Assembly (NCBI RefSeq): GCF_051020765.1
Contig: NC_134941.1
Location: forward strand, 9,982,001 to 10,046,000
From: Lasioglossum baleicum
Taxonomy: Eukaryota > Arthropoda > Insecta > Hymenoptera > Halictidae
Direction of reading: 5' to 3'
Length of the DNA: 64,000 nucleotides
The translations under genes and the position numbers were made by a program. The notes beneath the pieces were generated by a model that was not told the DNA's origin, searched no databases, and worked only from the letters and a program-made list of their open reading frames with translations. The first letter of the stretch is position 1. Each line of letters opens with the position of its first letter. Below are positions 50,201 to 61,105 of this stretch, in pieces.

Positions 50201-53200
50201 TCGAACGGTCGACAGATGTTTGTTCACCGTCCAGAAACTGTTCGGAAACTATTCGGACGTTTATGGCTAGAGCTTTGCACTGAGAATCGTTCAAAAGCAC
50301 TCGCTCTAGGGTGACGCTTGGAAATACAAATAAGAATTGAAAACAGGATCCTACTTTACCGGTAGATTTCAGCGGTTTGCGACGCAAGTGTAGGTACGCG
50401 AAACACGTGCATGTACATTTATGCAAATGAAACGGGACGAAACAGGAAACGCACGGACTAATAATAACGTGGACTAAGGATGCTACGCGACGTTGGAATC
50501 GTTTCTCGATCTGTCGGGGACACCGCTTAAGGCGTTGAAATTCCCCGATTCGAAAAGACGTATCGCCTGACCCACTCGGTCCACGGCGTATGTTAATTGC
50601 CCCGGTAATTACCAATATTCCCGGCACGCACGCGATCATAAATCCGTGTTCCGCAGGGGGGAAACGCATGGCGATCCAATCGACCGAGTTTCCTGTTTTT
50701 TCGGGATCTCGGAGAAAAATCTATGACCCACATCGGTATCTGGAGCATGGGTCTCCGTAACTATGCACATCACCGGCCATAAGTGTTTCCAGAGCTATCC
50801 AGAGTTCGAACGCTGAAACCGTAGAAACAATTCAAGCTGGATCTTAGAGATCATAGATCTCCAGGAGAATCGGACAAATCCTCCCGCCGGCCGAGAACAA
50901 GGTGACCAAATCACTCTAACGAGCGCATAATTGTAGGCTTGACCCTCGATTAACAACTCGGCCGATAAAAGCTCGCTGCCGCGCGATAATACGCTCTCGC
51001 CTAAGCGTCGCGTACTCGCGTTGTTCTTGCGCAAGGCGGAGAGGGTACCATTATCGCCTTCAAAGTCTCGTTCGAATCGCGTGGGCGATTCCTCTTTGAG
51101 CAACATTTAATGACCGATCCGTGGAATCGGCATTCCCGTTTTCCCCCTTTTTCCCCGTCTGTCTCCGTGCCCCCCACCAGCTACCGTTCGGCTCCCTTTC
51201 ATCGTCGCCGCGCGAGAAAAACCATCGGGAATTCCGTTGGGACGCTGAAACGAGACGGCGAGCTCCTCTCTCGAACATGTTCAGAACCCCGTCGATGGGA
51301 AATCGGAAGCGGTCTCGATCCTCGGGAACAATAAATAACGGCCCGGACTTTCACCGGCGAATGACGGACGACGCTGCGTACGATTTTCTGAAAGAATCGC
51401 CACCGCCGAGCGTTTTCTATCCGTAATTTATTCGCCGCTCGTACCCGGTTTCTAAAGCCCGGTTCTCACCGGGCCGACACGCGCGAAATGAAAATGAAAA
51501 CGCTCGTTCCTGCTGTTTTTTTTTTTCTGCCGATCCTCCTTTCGACTTCATAGTTCTCTTCAGCGCGACTCTGACGCAGCAAAGAACCTTAAACTATTCC
51601 GAACAGTTCTACAAGGATCGTCTGTGCATCGTCCAGAGGCTCGCGCTAAAAGCCACACAGCTCTTCCTATCGTGCAATCTCGCGACGAGGAAGTCGACGA
51701 CGTACGTTCCTCAAAGCATACGGGACCATATCCTCCGACTTTATGCAGATTCAGCCTAGGAAGTCTCTCCACCACCAAGAATGCGCGAGTGAATAATCAA
51801 CGCGTCGTGGGAAGGAGGCTGACGGCAGAATCCGGCCGCAATCAGCTGAACAAAGATGGAAGACACCGTCGAGGTGGCTGAACCTACTAGTTTGCTAGCC
51901 CGTGGCTAAACCTTGCGTTTTTAATAGGCAACGACTGGACTTGTTGCAACTGGAGGATCGTGTTGAAGATTTTTCGTGGGCTAATCAAAACATTATCCTT
52001 CCAGTTCTCTTACCGAAACTTTGCACTACTGCGAGTCGCGACTCGTTAACCGTGTGCGCTCGGTAAACTTTAAGAGGCGACGGTGTCTCTCAGACCTTTT
52101 GTCACAAACGCGCAGCGAGAGCGGAATGTCAGCGAGAGTCGCGGCCCCTGTCGTACGGATAAAAAGGGCATCTCGGCGGCGGCATAGCGTTATTCCCTGT
52201 CTAATATCTCCGATCGCGGGTAGCAGAGAGAGAAACGGTGTTTGGTGCCGTTGCACCGCATCAGTATAAATCTTGCGTCGCCACCCTGCAGCACACCTTT
52301 CACTTCGTGCGGCGCACGTGTACACACGCGTCCCGGGACACCGCTGTCCTCAGGGTAAGGTCGCCGCCGAGCAACAACGCGATCGAGCGCCGATCTAGCG
52401 GCGGTGTGGGTGCTAATTTCGATCGATCGGTGAACGGGGCACCGGTGAATAATCCCAGCGTGTCGCGGGAAAACCGGTGTGCGTTGCAGAAATACACCTA
52501 TTGAGATTCCGATCGTGTTTGCCGGCGAAAAACGCAGGACAGCCAGGGCCGCCTTGTCTTGCCTCTAATCCTGATCCTGCGAGACCTTCATCGATCTTGT
52601 TTCGTCAATGTTGGATCACTGATGTATCTTTTGTAATCAATATCTAAAAATTAAAGTAAATGTAGGGACACGAGAGATATTCAGTTCAGAATGAAGAACA
52701 TTTTCTTTTTAGATAGAAGAAGGGAATAGGCGTTCGCAGCCTATGGAAACCTAAATGCGGCCCTGGTAAAGCGGATCGAAGCAATCGAGGCTCCTGGCCG
52801 CGAGCATGATCGAGTACCGCTCGACTGAGCTGATATATTGGCGGAGACAGTTAGGGGATAGTCTTTTCTTTTGGCAGGGGATAGTCATCTCCGAGAAGCC
52901 TGAACGGGGATCGTAAGATCCTCTGGAGCTGCGGAAGTCTTAGAGGACGTGTCGGATAGCTACAATCCGGTATTGATCTTCTAGAGAGAAGATTGATAGA
53001 ACAAACGAGACCTAAATTCCTCCGAGCCAAGCTGTGGACTGATTTATTCTAAACTGTCGATGAACATATCCGTCGTAGAAAGTGCTAGCTCCAGAGGAGA
53101 AGGGCTATAGAATCCTGAAACTGTTGCTAAGATCCGTGATTTGACACGGATCCTGTGGAACAATCTATGCGAAACTTTAAGTATGATGAATTTAAATGAG

Positions 53201-56200
53201 ATCTAGAGTTAATGGTACAATCTGCCCGAGAAACTTCTTCTCAGATGCAAGTTCGCCGGGAACTCATGGTTTCCCATGGATCCACGATGGATAGACCGTC
53301 CGAACGAGCCCTTAAGGGAGTTATGGACTGGTTTGTAGAAAATCCACGGCTGAATAATGCACGGTACCGTTAAGCGCCAGAGAAATCGGATAGTGTAATC
53401 GCGATTCAACGCGAACCTCTGACAAACACGGGTCCCGTGGCGGGTCACAGGGAAAGAGAGAGCGAGAACGAGGCTTATGCAAATTTTTCCTTTGCTTGAG
53501 TGTACGTTCAACCTTTCCGTGTCGTATACAAGGATACATCGTCGGCCTGTTGTGCGGAGATTCCACGAAACCGACAAAGAATTCACGACATGGATCCGTG
53601 GGGAAAGAATTCGGGCCTAAACGCTTCGACTCCGGCGACACAAGCGCTTTCATCGCTGGAATCGTGAATGAAAATGATCGTCGAAGGTCGCTAATTGGGT
53701 GTTGCGTTGAAGCGTACGCTTCAGTGATTACGAGGCTGTAATTGCTTCATTAATAAAACCGCTTTAACGCTTTCTTGGATAGCTGATTAAAAGAAAGCTG
53801 AAAAAACGAATAGAAAATTAATTTTTCGAGTGCAATAAATTGAATATAGTCTCGCGAAGGATGATCCGCCTGTCGACAAACGTTCGAAGGAACTTTCAAC
53901 AGGAAAAGAGTCGAAGGTAGACGCGGAAGATGCTCGTTAGTTGTTCACGGTAATTTGGCGTTCTATTAATATACCTGAAATCAAGCGAAGAGCCGTAATT
54001 CCTCCTGCCAAGCCCATGTATGACCTAATCGTGATCAGCGTGCGTGCACGATCGCTGAACGAAGGAACGTGCCACGTTCTTAAACGCGACCGCCACTTAC
54101 GAATTTCATACGCGGAACCGAAAAGGTTCATCGTTTCCTATCTTTATATCCCACTCGCTCTTTTTTTCTCCCGCCCGCTCGTGTGTGTGTGTGTGCTACC
54201 GGATTTTTCGCATTCCAGGACACTAGATATCGTGGCGAAACACTTTCACCCGCGAGAACATCAAAGGAACATCACACCCGAACGAGAACTCGAAAGTTTC
54301 GCGCGTTTCGTTAGACTCGAAACCGAATTTATACATACGTGTTAGCTTTTTTTCTGTTACTGTTGGAAAATATGGAACGAGGACAACGCCGGGCAAATAT
54401 TCGCACGTCGCAGCGTGCCTATTGTTCCGTGACCTACCTTCTTCAATGTGACATTAAGATGCAAATTATTTACGTAAGATCGTATCTTAATTCGAAGCTG
54501 GGACATTAAACAGCGACGCGGATATCGTTTTGATTAAACGATCTATTGAAAGACCTAGGGTGACTCAGAAATTCATTGTAATCGAATTACTGGTACGGGA
54601 AAATACATTTTTTGGACAGACGATAAAATCAAATTTCGTCTCCTGTGAAGTCCTAAGTTTAATTCGCGACAAAACGATGCTGCCTGCGATAAAATTTGCA
54701 ACTTTAGAATAGCGCTGTGATTAATTCTGTAATATAATTTGTCTGAAAATTTTTTCGAATGTTCCGATGGATTTGGAGGAACATTAATCGGATGCTCGAA
54801 GGGCCGAAGTTAAGAGACGATTATCCCGTGGCTTCCTCCACCGTGGCAACACAATGCGATCGCTAATCCTTCTTATCTACTCCGCGATATTACATAACAT
54901 TACATAGGCCGATAGGTGCCCGGCGCGCGGTGCAATATCGGCCGGGTGTATTGTTTCAAACGGTGTCTGTAATTCATACCGGACCAACGTCTCGTCCAGC
55001 TCCAAACGAGCGGCCTTGTAACATTGTAAGACTGCCGTAGGCCTGTTCAAATTTCGATTGCGAATATTACGTGTCACCGGCAATCGAATACTTCGCATAT
55101 TAGTTCTGTTCGAGTGCAAGAAAAAAAGGAGGGAACAAATAAAATCGAACGAAAGAAGAAACACCACTCGTCGATGGAAAGAAACACGGGGAATGAAAAA
55201 GGTCGGGCAAATCGAGATTCCCGATGACTCACGATGCGCGCACACGCATTCCATTGTATAATCAATCTTTGTCTGGTCGCGAAAAAAAAATCCCGACGGT
55301 GCAGGACTCCACTTATGCAACGTTTCGATCAAAAGACACGAAAGAGTCCGATTGGGTAATGTGAGGCAGGATTCGCGAAACTTGCTCCGCTGTGCCTCGG
55401 GAACCATGATTTTTCAGAATCTGTGGGCGACGATCGTGGCAAGGTTCGTTTTTGTTGAATGTTGTGATCGTTTTTTATTCTTTGCAATTTTTAAGACTCT
55501 TACGCAATAAAATGCTGTTTCATAAAAATTAAAAGAGATTCTATATATGATCAAAATAATACTTATTTTAATTAATGATGTATTTTGTATTCCTCAGTAT
55601 TCCCTCGTTACGAGCACATCGCCGTCCCCACCCCACCGTAAAAATAGGCGTGTCTCACTGCTATGGGCGTGGCCAAGAGGCAGGGCGCCGGCCAATGAAA
55701 CAGTGCAGAATAGTGTCTACTACTCTGTACAAGTTCATCAACACTCCCAAGCTGTGCATTACATATACGGAGGTAATAGTCTATTTATAAGGACAAACAA
55801 TGCCTCCTCTTTACATTCCTGCATTGTCTCAACCTTTCTATAGTCTCCTATTATATTATTTTAAGAGGCTATCTCTAACAGCAAGCAGCTTTGTTCTAAT
55901 CTCGTCCGCAGAAAGAAAAAATAAACCGAACACAAATCGTTGACTCATGCAACGATCATGAGTGTGTCCAGTGTCCTTTATAATCTCATTTGTAGTCCGA
56001 GACGACTCAGGCATGAACTTGAGAATCGCTTAAGTGTACTGTGGAAAAAAGGAAGAAATCCTTATTTGATGAAAATTGATCTAGCCTCCGAAATCGAAGT
56101 TTTTTTTTCATGAACAATTGCACAAATATGTGACTGGTACAACTATAAGTAGGACTCCACAATCTCGCTTGTGGTCTGAAATGGTTTAGAGACGGATTTC

Positions 56201-59200
56201 AGCAGCCTAGTACGCGAATCACTTAATTATACTGTGCAAAGAAGCGCAAGAAACGTTAATGGGATCGGATAAGAATCGATCGAGCCCCATAATTTCGGTC
56301 TCTATGAATAATTCTACGAATGTGTGACCGGTACAAGTTTGCGGGGACGATCGCCCGGAGACACCTCGGCGATCAACCTGAATTTCAAGACGTTCCCCGG
56401 GCTGATTGCCCGTTTTTGCCGTTTCTTTCCCAACCAGCGGCTCAATTGGCGAATTTCGTGCAGAAACAGTGGCCCCCTAATTGCGCCCAAATTTGTACGG
56501 GAGATCAATCTCGCGAAACGGTGGCGAGCCGTTATTCGCGAAAAGAGAGAATGAAAAGAAAGAAGGAAAAAGCCGGCGGCAAGAATGATCATCCACCACG
56601 AGGACAATTGAACCAGAAGTCAGGAGTCGAACGTGGCCGGACGGCGTAATTAAATTCAAATTGGCCGTGTTTTACCGTAGCCGGTTAAGTAAATATTCTT
56701 ATCACGTTGGCGAACAAGCGGTCCTCGCTAAATATTCATCGTGCGCGCCCGCAGAACGTGGTCGTCAGGTGAGTGAGAGAGAGAGAAAGAGAGAGAGAGT
56801 AAGGTAGAGAGACAAGGCGGGTCTCTTCTTGAATGCGATGGCATTTACCGGCCACGCGATTGTGTTCATGGATGGCAGCACGATACAGACTGAATAATAT
56901 TACCGCGAGCGAGGTGACACGCGTGTGCCGCAAGCTTTTTCTGACTTTCTTGACTTCATTTCGTGGTGTAACAGCTGCTAAAGCAACTTCGTTCTACTCA
57001 CCGTCCGAGGACATCGCCAGGGGCAGCAGGTTACCGGTTGCTTTCAGCTGGTCGAACTTATCTATCAGCAACAACATCCTGGAACATCATATAGGGAATG
57101 TAATTTAAATTTAAATCTAATTTAAAATCTAAACTACGTCATACACTCTTTAAAATACCATTCCAGCCGGTGAGAATAGTGATCCTCAAAAATCATTGCA
57201 CAGAAGATCCTTCTATACTATTCGTTCATTTTCATTTTACACTTTAATTCAACCAATCCTCAATCATAGCGCAGATAATGAAAGAATTGTAGCTTCTGCG
57301 TCACATAAATTGTACATTGACTTTTTTCCGCCGTTTAATTAATCGTTTATGCCGTTTTTGCTGATTTCCACGTTTCCAATTCACTCTATCATTACACTCT
57401 TTATAAACGTTACTTTGCGCAGGAGAACTGTCATCTAACGAGGCAACAGTTAAAGTATATGATACCTCAACCCAGCAATTAGGTAGGCAGTACGCATATA
57501 CCTCAATAATTAAACCTGAACGACCGGACAAGAGACCAGCAGTTGTGCAAGTGAGGCTCTCTAGAGTATCTCATGGAACAATGCTCAAAATAATTAGGGA
57601 ACACCCACTGGAATGACTTCATCGCTTACTGGCGTATTCAATATCATCGAAGTTAAGGCGTGATCTAATACTGTGACCGACTATAATCAAGTCAGACATT
57701 GTTTTATATATTTTAGTTTATATATTTTGATGACGCCTTAGCTCTAATTGTTTCAACTCTCGTATACGTTTCTCACGTTTCCTTTCTCTGGAACTGTGCA
57801 GCAATTTGATGTACTCGTTTAAAAGATACAGTAGGATATTTTGTGCAACTGTTTCTAAGAATCAAGTCGACGTTTAGTGGTATGTACCACCGTTTTGTAG
57901 AAATTCGTTTAGCGTGGTTTTCCATGAATCGATCTCCTCCTCACTTACTTAGCCTGTGGTACATTGTGTTTCCTCTGCAGGTCCACGCGCAGCCGTTCGC
58001 CAACGTGTCTGTAGATGTCTGCCAGCGTGTTCATCGCAGTCTCCCGGACTTTTTCGGATGGGTCCGAGAGCAGTTTCACGATACTTGGAATCACGCCCGA
58101 CAGGATCATTTCGTCCGCGCCATGCCTGAAAAAGGATTTATCGTGGCAATTAAGGAATCAAATGTTTTTTCTTCCTGTAATGGAATTTGCGATATTAGTC
58201 TGGCACGCACGAAGCGTCTCCTCTGTTCCAATCGAATTACAACGGTAATACGCTGATACTTTTTGTCCGGACCTGATTGAGAAATCTGGAATACTTTGAC
58301 CGTTCAAATCTTCGAAGAGATAATCTTAACCATTATGCGGACTTAATGCTGTGTACGAGTAGGATTTTCTACATTAATTGCAAGACACTTATGCAGAACG
58401 ATTTTCTTCTAATTTATGCACTGAGTACTTGTGTTTGTTGAGTGTCTACCTTGTGTAACTTTCAAATACAAACTGTCTGGCAATTGACACTGCACTTAAG
58501 ACCTAAGGAGTAGGTTTGTATACTTGTTACTGGAGGCACGTGTTTGTGTATTACTGATTACTTCCACTTGGACAGGCATTTACAAATATTGATAGTGGTG
58601 TAGTCTTACACCTTTCGGAAAGCTATTTTAAAGATAAGATATGTTTGATCCCAGTAGAAACAGTCAGTGGTCAGACAATCTCAAATATTGATGCTTCTAC
58701 AACAGTGAAAGCCTTGTAACAGCAACTCTCATTCTATTATTTATGTACAATCTTATCAGGAATCTTGTATTTATATTTTCTATCAAATCCACAATTCTCT
58801 TTTGACGCAATACTATAAGGCAAGGTATCATTCAGGTCCCATTGTAAAATACGATCAGCTCAAAAGGGACACACTTCATGCGACCAGAATCCAAGCGATC
58901 CTTACTCGTTCAACGTTGTCGTCAGTAGGATCAGCGCTTCTTCTCTGAGCTTGGCGTTTTTATGTACAAAAGACGGTCGCAGTCTGTCCAGGAGCTGTTG
59001 GGGCGACATGCAGCCCTTCTCCATGATTTTGAGCAGCACAAGCTGCGCCTTCTCCCGGGTCGCATCCTTGCTGTCTCCTGCGGAAACAAAGAATACCGTG
59101 TCACCTAATTAAAGCGGTTACAGCAACATGCGCGCGCGCGCGTGCGATCGCGTGTAGATCACGCGGCCGGGGACAAAACTCAAAAGACCGGTTTTCGCCG

Positions 59201-60909
59201 TATATTTATATCTCGGTCGTAATATCGCGCCGTGTTGAATGCGGCTCAACTTCCGTGCTTATTTTATCCGGGGCTCTCGGCGAGTGAGCGATGAAGTTCA
59301 ACCGATAAGACGCTCCGAAACGGTTGAAATACGGTTTTCGCATGCAGGGTGTCTGCTTCTGACTTTATCGCCCTTCGCGAATTTTATTTCTTCGGCTTGT
59401 TTGTCAGCTGTTCGGAATTACTGCTGGACTGTGGATCTTTGGTAAATTCATGACACTCGCGGAACTTCAGACATTTTATTATATCATTGCAGTATTTCGA
59501 TGCTAAGGAGTTTATTAATCAGCAAAACAATTTTTCGCTTCACTCCGGCTTTTCTAAAACGATCTATGAAAATGGGAGTTCGCATAAAGTTCCGCGGTTT
59601 AATTGCTCTCGTTCAGGACCGGGTGACATTTTTTCTAGCACTTAGCCTGGAGAATGCTCCAAAACTGAGTGATTTAATGAGTAATATGTGGACTGCGGAA
59701 TTTCTTGCGAATTCCCATTTTATGCAGATGGAATTCTAAAGGACTCGGGACAATTGCATTGCGTTCACGAATGATCCCAATAAATGAAAAATAAAATTCA
59801 ACGGGACTCGAGTCTCCCGAATTTTCGCGAAAACATCTCACCCTTTTAAAATAGGGCCAAGGACAGAACAGTTGAAGAGGATTCTACAGTATCGATTTCG
59901 CACGGCACAAACAGCAAGAAATAATTTGCACAAGAGATAATATATTAATATTTTATACTTAATAAACTCTGAAACAAATTCTGATGCCAACACACCGTTC
60001 CGTTTTACTGTACGCGGTCGTAAAGCGTGTAGTTGTATGCAGTTGGACCAACTTCATCAAAATGATGCCAAATATACACGGAATATAAAGATCCATCCTC
60101 GACATTCTAACCCTTTGTGTCCTGAATGACGCCATTTTTATTTTTTACTGCTGCATTTGTTCCAGATACTTCAAGGCTGTTCGAATGCTACTGAACATAC
60201 ATACGAACATTTCTACTTCAAGTCCAATTAACCCATTCAGCCAATATTTTACGAAAGTACAGAGTTCTTCTCACAGAACGATAATGAACAATCAACAACT
60301 GAAAATATATGAAACAAAAGCAACTGTCTCGGTCCAAGAAAGCACAGCAAGCTAGTCACCTGCGCAATATATATTCAGTAGTTCTACTATTAAATACGTA
60401 AATAGAAGTTCTACCATTAAATTTTCAGGACAGTTTACGTATTTAGATCGATTACGCGAGTGTAAAGACCCGAAGACCTCAAATCGAACAGTAAATCTTT
60501 ACTCTAGAATCAGTATCAGAAAACCGACTCGGCAGCTAGATATTGTCTGCGATCCTACAGTCCAGGTGGTTTCTTTTTATCATAGTCTAAACCGGGGCTA
60601 GGTATCACCGGCGATAAGGTTACAGAGACATGGAGTTGTATAGTCATCGACAGTTTCACAACTAGCTTCGGCGAGCAGCGAACTCAAACAGAAGGATGCC
60701 GAAGGTAGCGGGCCAATTTCCTTTATTAAGAATAATTTGCGAACAAATCGGAGACGAACGGACAAAACGGCTCCAGGGAAAAGAAAAGTTTCGCGACACC
60801 TACCTAGTCTATCTATCGTCGGCTGAATTATACTGGAGACGTAGGGCTTGAAGTCGTGGCCCATTCGATCCGCCAGAGATGTGAGCGCCTCGAGACCATT
60901 CTGAACAAC
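35674..60909 (-). CDS. CLIP-associating protein (CLASP), 5'-partial, 23 exons
   Basis: Exons in transcript order: 60909-60804, 59077-58906, 58125-57949, 57078-57002, 44629-44598, 44453-44375, 43071-42914, 42828-42592, 42494-42241, 42127-41943, 41433-41323, 40568-40473, 40386-40206, 39848-39614, 38653-38588, 38247-37916, 37840-37537, 37463-37303, 37220-37082, 37011-36876, 36804-36642, 36556-36010, 35877-35674. They total 4152 nt with every phase matching, hence 1383 aa plus stop; Drosophila CLASP is about 1490 aa. HEAT/TOG arrays and a Ser/Arg-rich linker follow the CLASP order. CLASP binds tubulin and plus-end proteins, promotes microtubule rescue and is needed at kinetochores and the cell cortex. 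The first exon (or exons) encoding the start of TOG1 is not found up to 64000. One intron (36009-35878) uses a GC donor. Confidence 0.93.
39117..39329. mobile_element. MITE with 29-bp terminal inverted repeats
   Basis: GCCCATAATTATGAAAGTGG TCTAAGTCA at 39117-39145 pairs with its reverse complement at 39301-39329 with one mismatch. The 155-bp interior is AT-rich and non-coding. It lies in CLASP intron 14, beside an (AT)n tract at 39075-39116 that is itself partly palindromic (GGGCATATAT and ATATATGCCC). Confidence 0.65.
40626..41268. mobile_element. hAT-like MITE in CLASP intron, host of a nested element
   Basis: The ends AGAGGTGTGCGAGAACCC and GGGTTCTCGCACACCTCT are exact inverted repeats, and similarity extends further inward through AAAATGTCGGGT. 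Flanking octamers AACACAGT (40618-40625) and AACACAGA (41269-41276) match at seven of eight positions, a slightly decayed hAT-type target duplication. No transposase frame. A second element (40714-40937) is inserted inside it. Entirely intronic (between CLASP exons 11 and 12). Confidence 0.7.
40714..40937. mobile_element. TTAA-flanked piggyBac-like MITE nested in the hAT-like element
   Basis: TTAACCCTTTTAGTGCC at the left and GGCACTAAAAGGGTTAA at the right form exact 17-bp inverted ends including TTAA. Inside, CGATATATCGGCTCT and AGAGCCGATATATCG form a further hairpin near the right end. It interrupts the larger hAT-like element, so it inserted later. Confidence 0.75.
41823..41894. mobile_element. 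Tiny inverted-repeat element, TAGGTCATCCCATAA ends
   Basis: TAGGTCATCCCATAA (41823-41837) and TTATGGGATGACCTA (41880-41894) are a perfect 15-bp inverted pair 42 bases apart. The outer TA could be a mariner-type target duplication. It lies in the CLASP intron between exons 10 and 11. Confidence 0.55.
42241..43071 (-). other. CLASP TOG2 domain exons (7-9)
   Basis: Exon 7 gives AGAVDEETFVTAFEDVPSVN and EQMKTIREIIGDDKKDWKQR, the conserved entry to TOG2. Exons 8 and 9 continue with MKKLRSIVIAGGINYENFME, SQVVREACITLAYLSLHLKN and VVASAGAVAVRFILQ to DTIKKGIADSDSEARAFARK. Exon 7 needs the acceptor at TATATAG|GTCAG rather than the AG five bases later, because only the former keeps phase with exon 6 (PSAI-G-Q-AGAVDEE). 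Confidence 0.9.
44757..44961 (-). CDS. Candidate alternative first coding exon of CLASP
   Basis: An ATG at 44961 opens a frame beginning MNDAGIIVSSGHRCLHRGLK and continuing through KIWDPSSRWILQWDNIVKHP to HKPPWLYPDL. It ends at a donor (CTTAG|GTACAT) in phase 1, the phase required by exon 5 at 44629. Joining gives PDLVGKSMDETDRASAPVKR in frame. The peptide is Trp- and His-rich and unlike the surrounding accidental frames, but I do not recognise it. If used, it would produce a CLASP lacking TOG1 from an internal promoter. Evidence is limited to a start codon, phase and a moderate donor. Confidence 0.35.
45801..45957. mobile_element. Partial MITE with AGGGTGTCCC end and a 24-bp hairpin
   Basis: AGGGTGTCCCAAAAATGTTG at 45801 is typical of one end of short insect DNA transposons. 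About 90 bases further, arms at 45892-45915 and 45934-45957 pair (core GACCAATCAGAGCGC against GCGCTCTGATTGGTC). The matching outer end was not found, so the copy is truncated or its boundary is eroded. Confidence 0.4.
52265..52354 (+). promoter_or_regulatory. Possible TATA promoter with short leader and donor, antisense to CLASP
   Basis: TATAAA at 52265-52270 is followed after about 30 bases by CA-containing initiator-like words in a GC-rich stretch, and then by a good donor (CAGG|GTAAGG at 52354/52355). The layout suits a first exon of a + strand transcript inside the CLASP intron. No downstream coding exon was identified and chance co-occurrence is quite possible. Confidence 0.2.
54180..54195. 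repeat. GT microsatellite
   Basis: A pure (GT)n tract of about 16 bases within the CLASP intron. Confidence 0.7.
56768..56800. repeat. GA microsatellite
   Basis: (GA)n with one AAA interruption, within the CLASP intron. Confidence 0.7.
59129..59141. repeat. CG dinucleotide run
   Basis: A (GC)n run of about 13 bases 50 bases upstream (transcript sense) of CLASP exon 2. Confidence 0.6.
59690..59735 (+). repeat. Dispersed CTGCGGAT motif, diverged copy
   Basis: GGACTGCGGAATTTCTTGCG is followed by AATTCCCATTTTATGCAGAT. The core and a TTTTATGCA tail are recognisable but diverged. A weaker relative (GGACTGTGGATCTTTGG) lies 265 bases upstream at about 59426. Confidence 0.35.
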
Positions 60910-60977
60910 CTGCAACAAGAACAAAACTTTTTTTCTTCTTCTGTTTTATAAATCGACCGTGTAGCGGCGCTCGTTAA

Positions 60978-61105
60978 GCTGTGCCCACACTGAAGCAACA
61001 TCGAGCGACTTTTCATTGTTTTCTTCTTCTTTCTAAAACGTCTAAAAAAGAGTTGGATGTACATACAACATCAACTGAAAGTTGTTGCTTCAGTGTGGAC
61101 GCAGC
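60978..61105. mobile_element. MITE with GCTRTGYCCACACT ends, copy 2
   Basis: GCTGTGCCCACACTGAAGCA ACATCGAGCGACTTTT at the left and AGTTGTTGCTTCAGTGTGGA CGCAGC at the right are inverted repeats of over 20 bp. The left end is about 85% identical to that of the element at 4661-4755. It lies just upstream of CLASP exon 1 of this model. Confidence 0.7.

Larger units (their letters stand above)
44962..57001 (-). other. 12-kb CLASP intron, mostly without recognisable genes
   Basis: This is intron 4 of the model apart from the candidate alternative exon. GC-rich, CpG-containing islands occur at about 46800-47700 and 50900-52500, which could be internal promoters or unrelated small transcripts. Long open frames there overlap on both strands (for example 46850-47251 + and 46966-47277 -). 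They are probably compositional, although the - strand one is hydrophilic and Ser-rich. Elsewhere the intron holds a hairpin element at 45801-45957, GT and GA microsatellites and unique sequence. Confidence 0.45.
57002..60909 (-). other. CLASP TOG1 exons (1-4 of the visible model)
   Basis: The four exons read VVQNGLEALTSLADRMGHDF ... PTIDRLG, DSKDATREKAQLVLLKIMEK, then HGADEMILSGVIPSIVKLLS with VRETAMNTLADIYRHVGERL, and finally KMLLLIDKFDQLKATGNLLP. These are the later HEAT repeats of TOG1; about 50-60 residues of the domain are missing at the N-terminus. Exon 4 ends in phase 1 and joins exon 5 (VGKSMDETDRA) across a 12.4-kb intron. The intron between exons 1 and 2 carries two partial copies of the dispersed motif. 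Confidence 0.88.

Noticed and set aside
51121..51426. 101-codon + strand frame in the CLASP intron
   Set aside because: Overlaps two other open frames in the same GC-rich island; peptide unrecognised and unsupported by splice context.
54877..55407. 176-codon - strand frame, the longest non-gene frame
   Set aside because: No recognised domain, mixed composition, intronic position on the CLASP strand without in-phase splice sites linking it to neighbouring exons.
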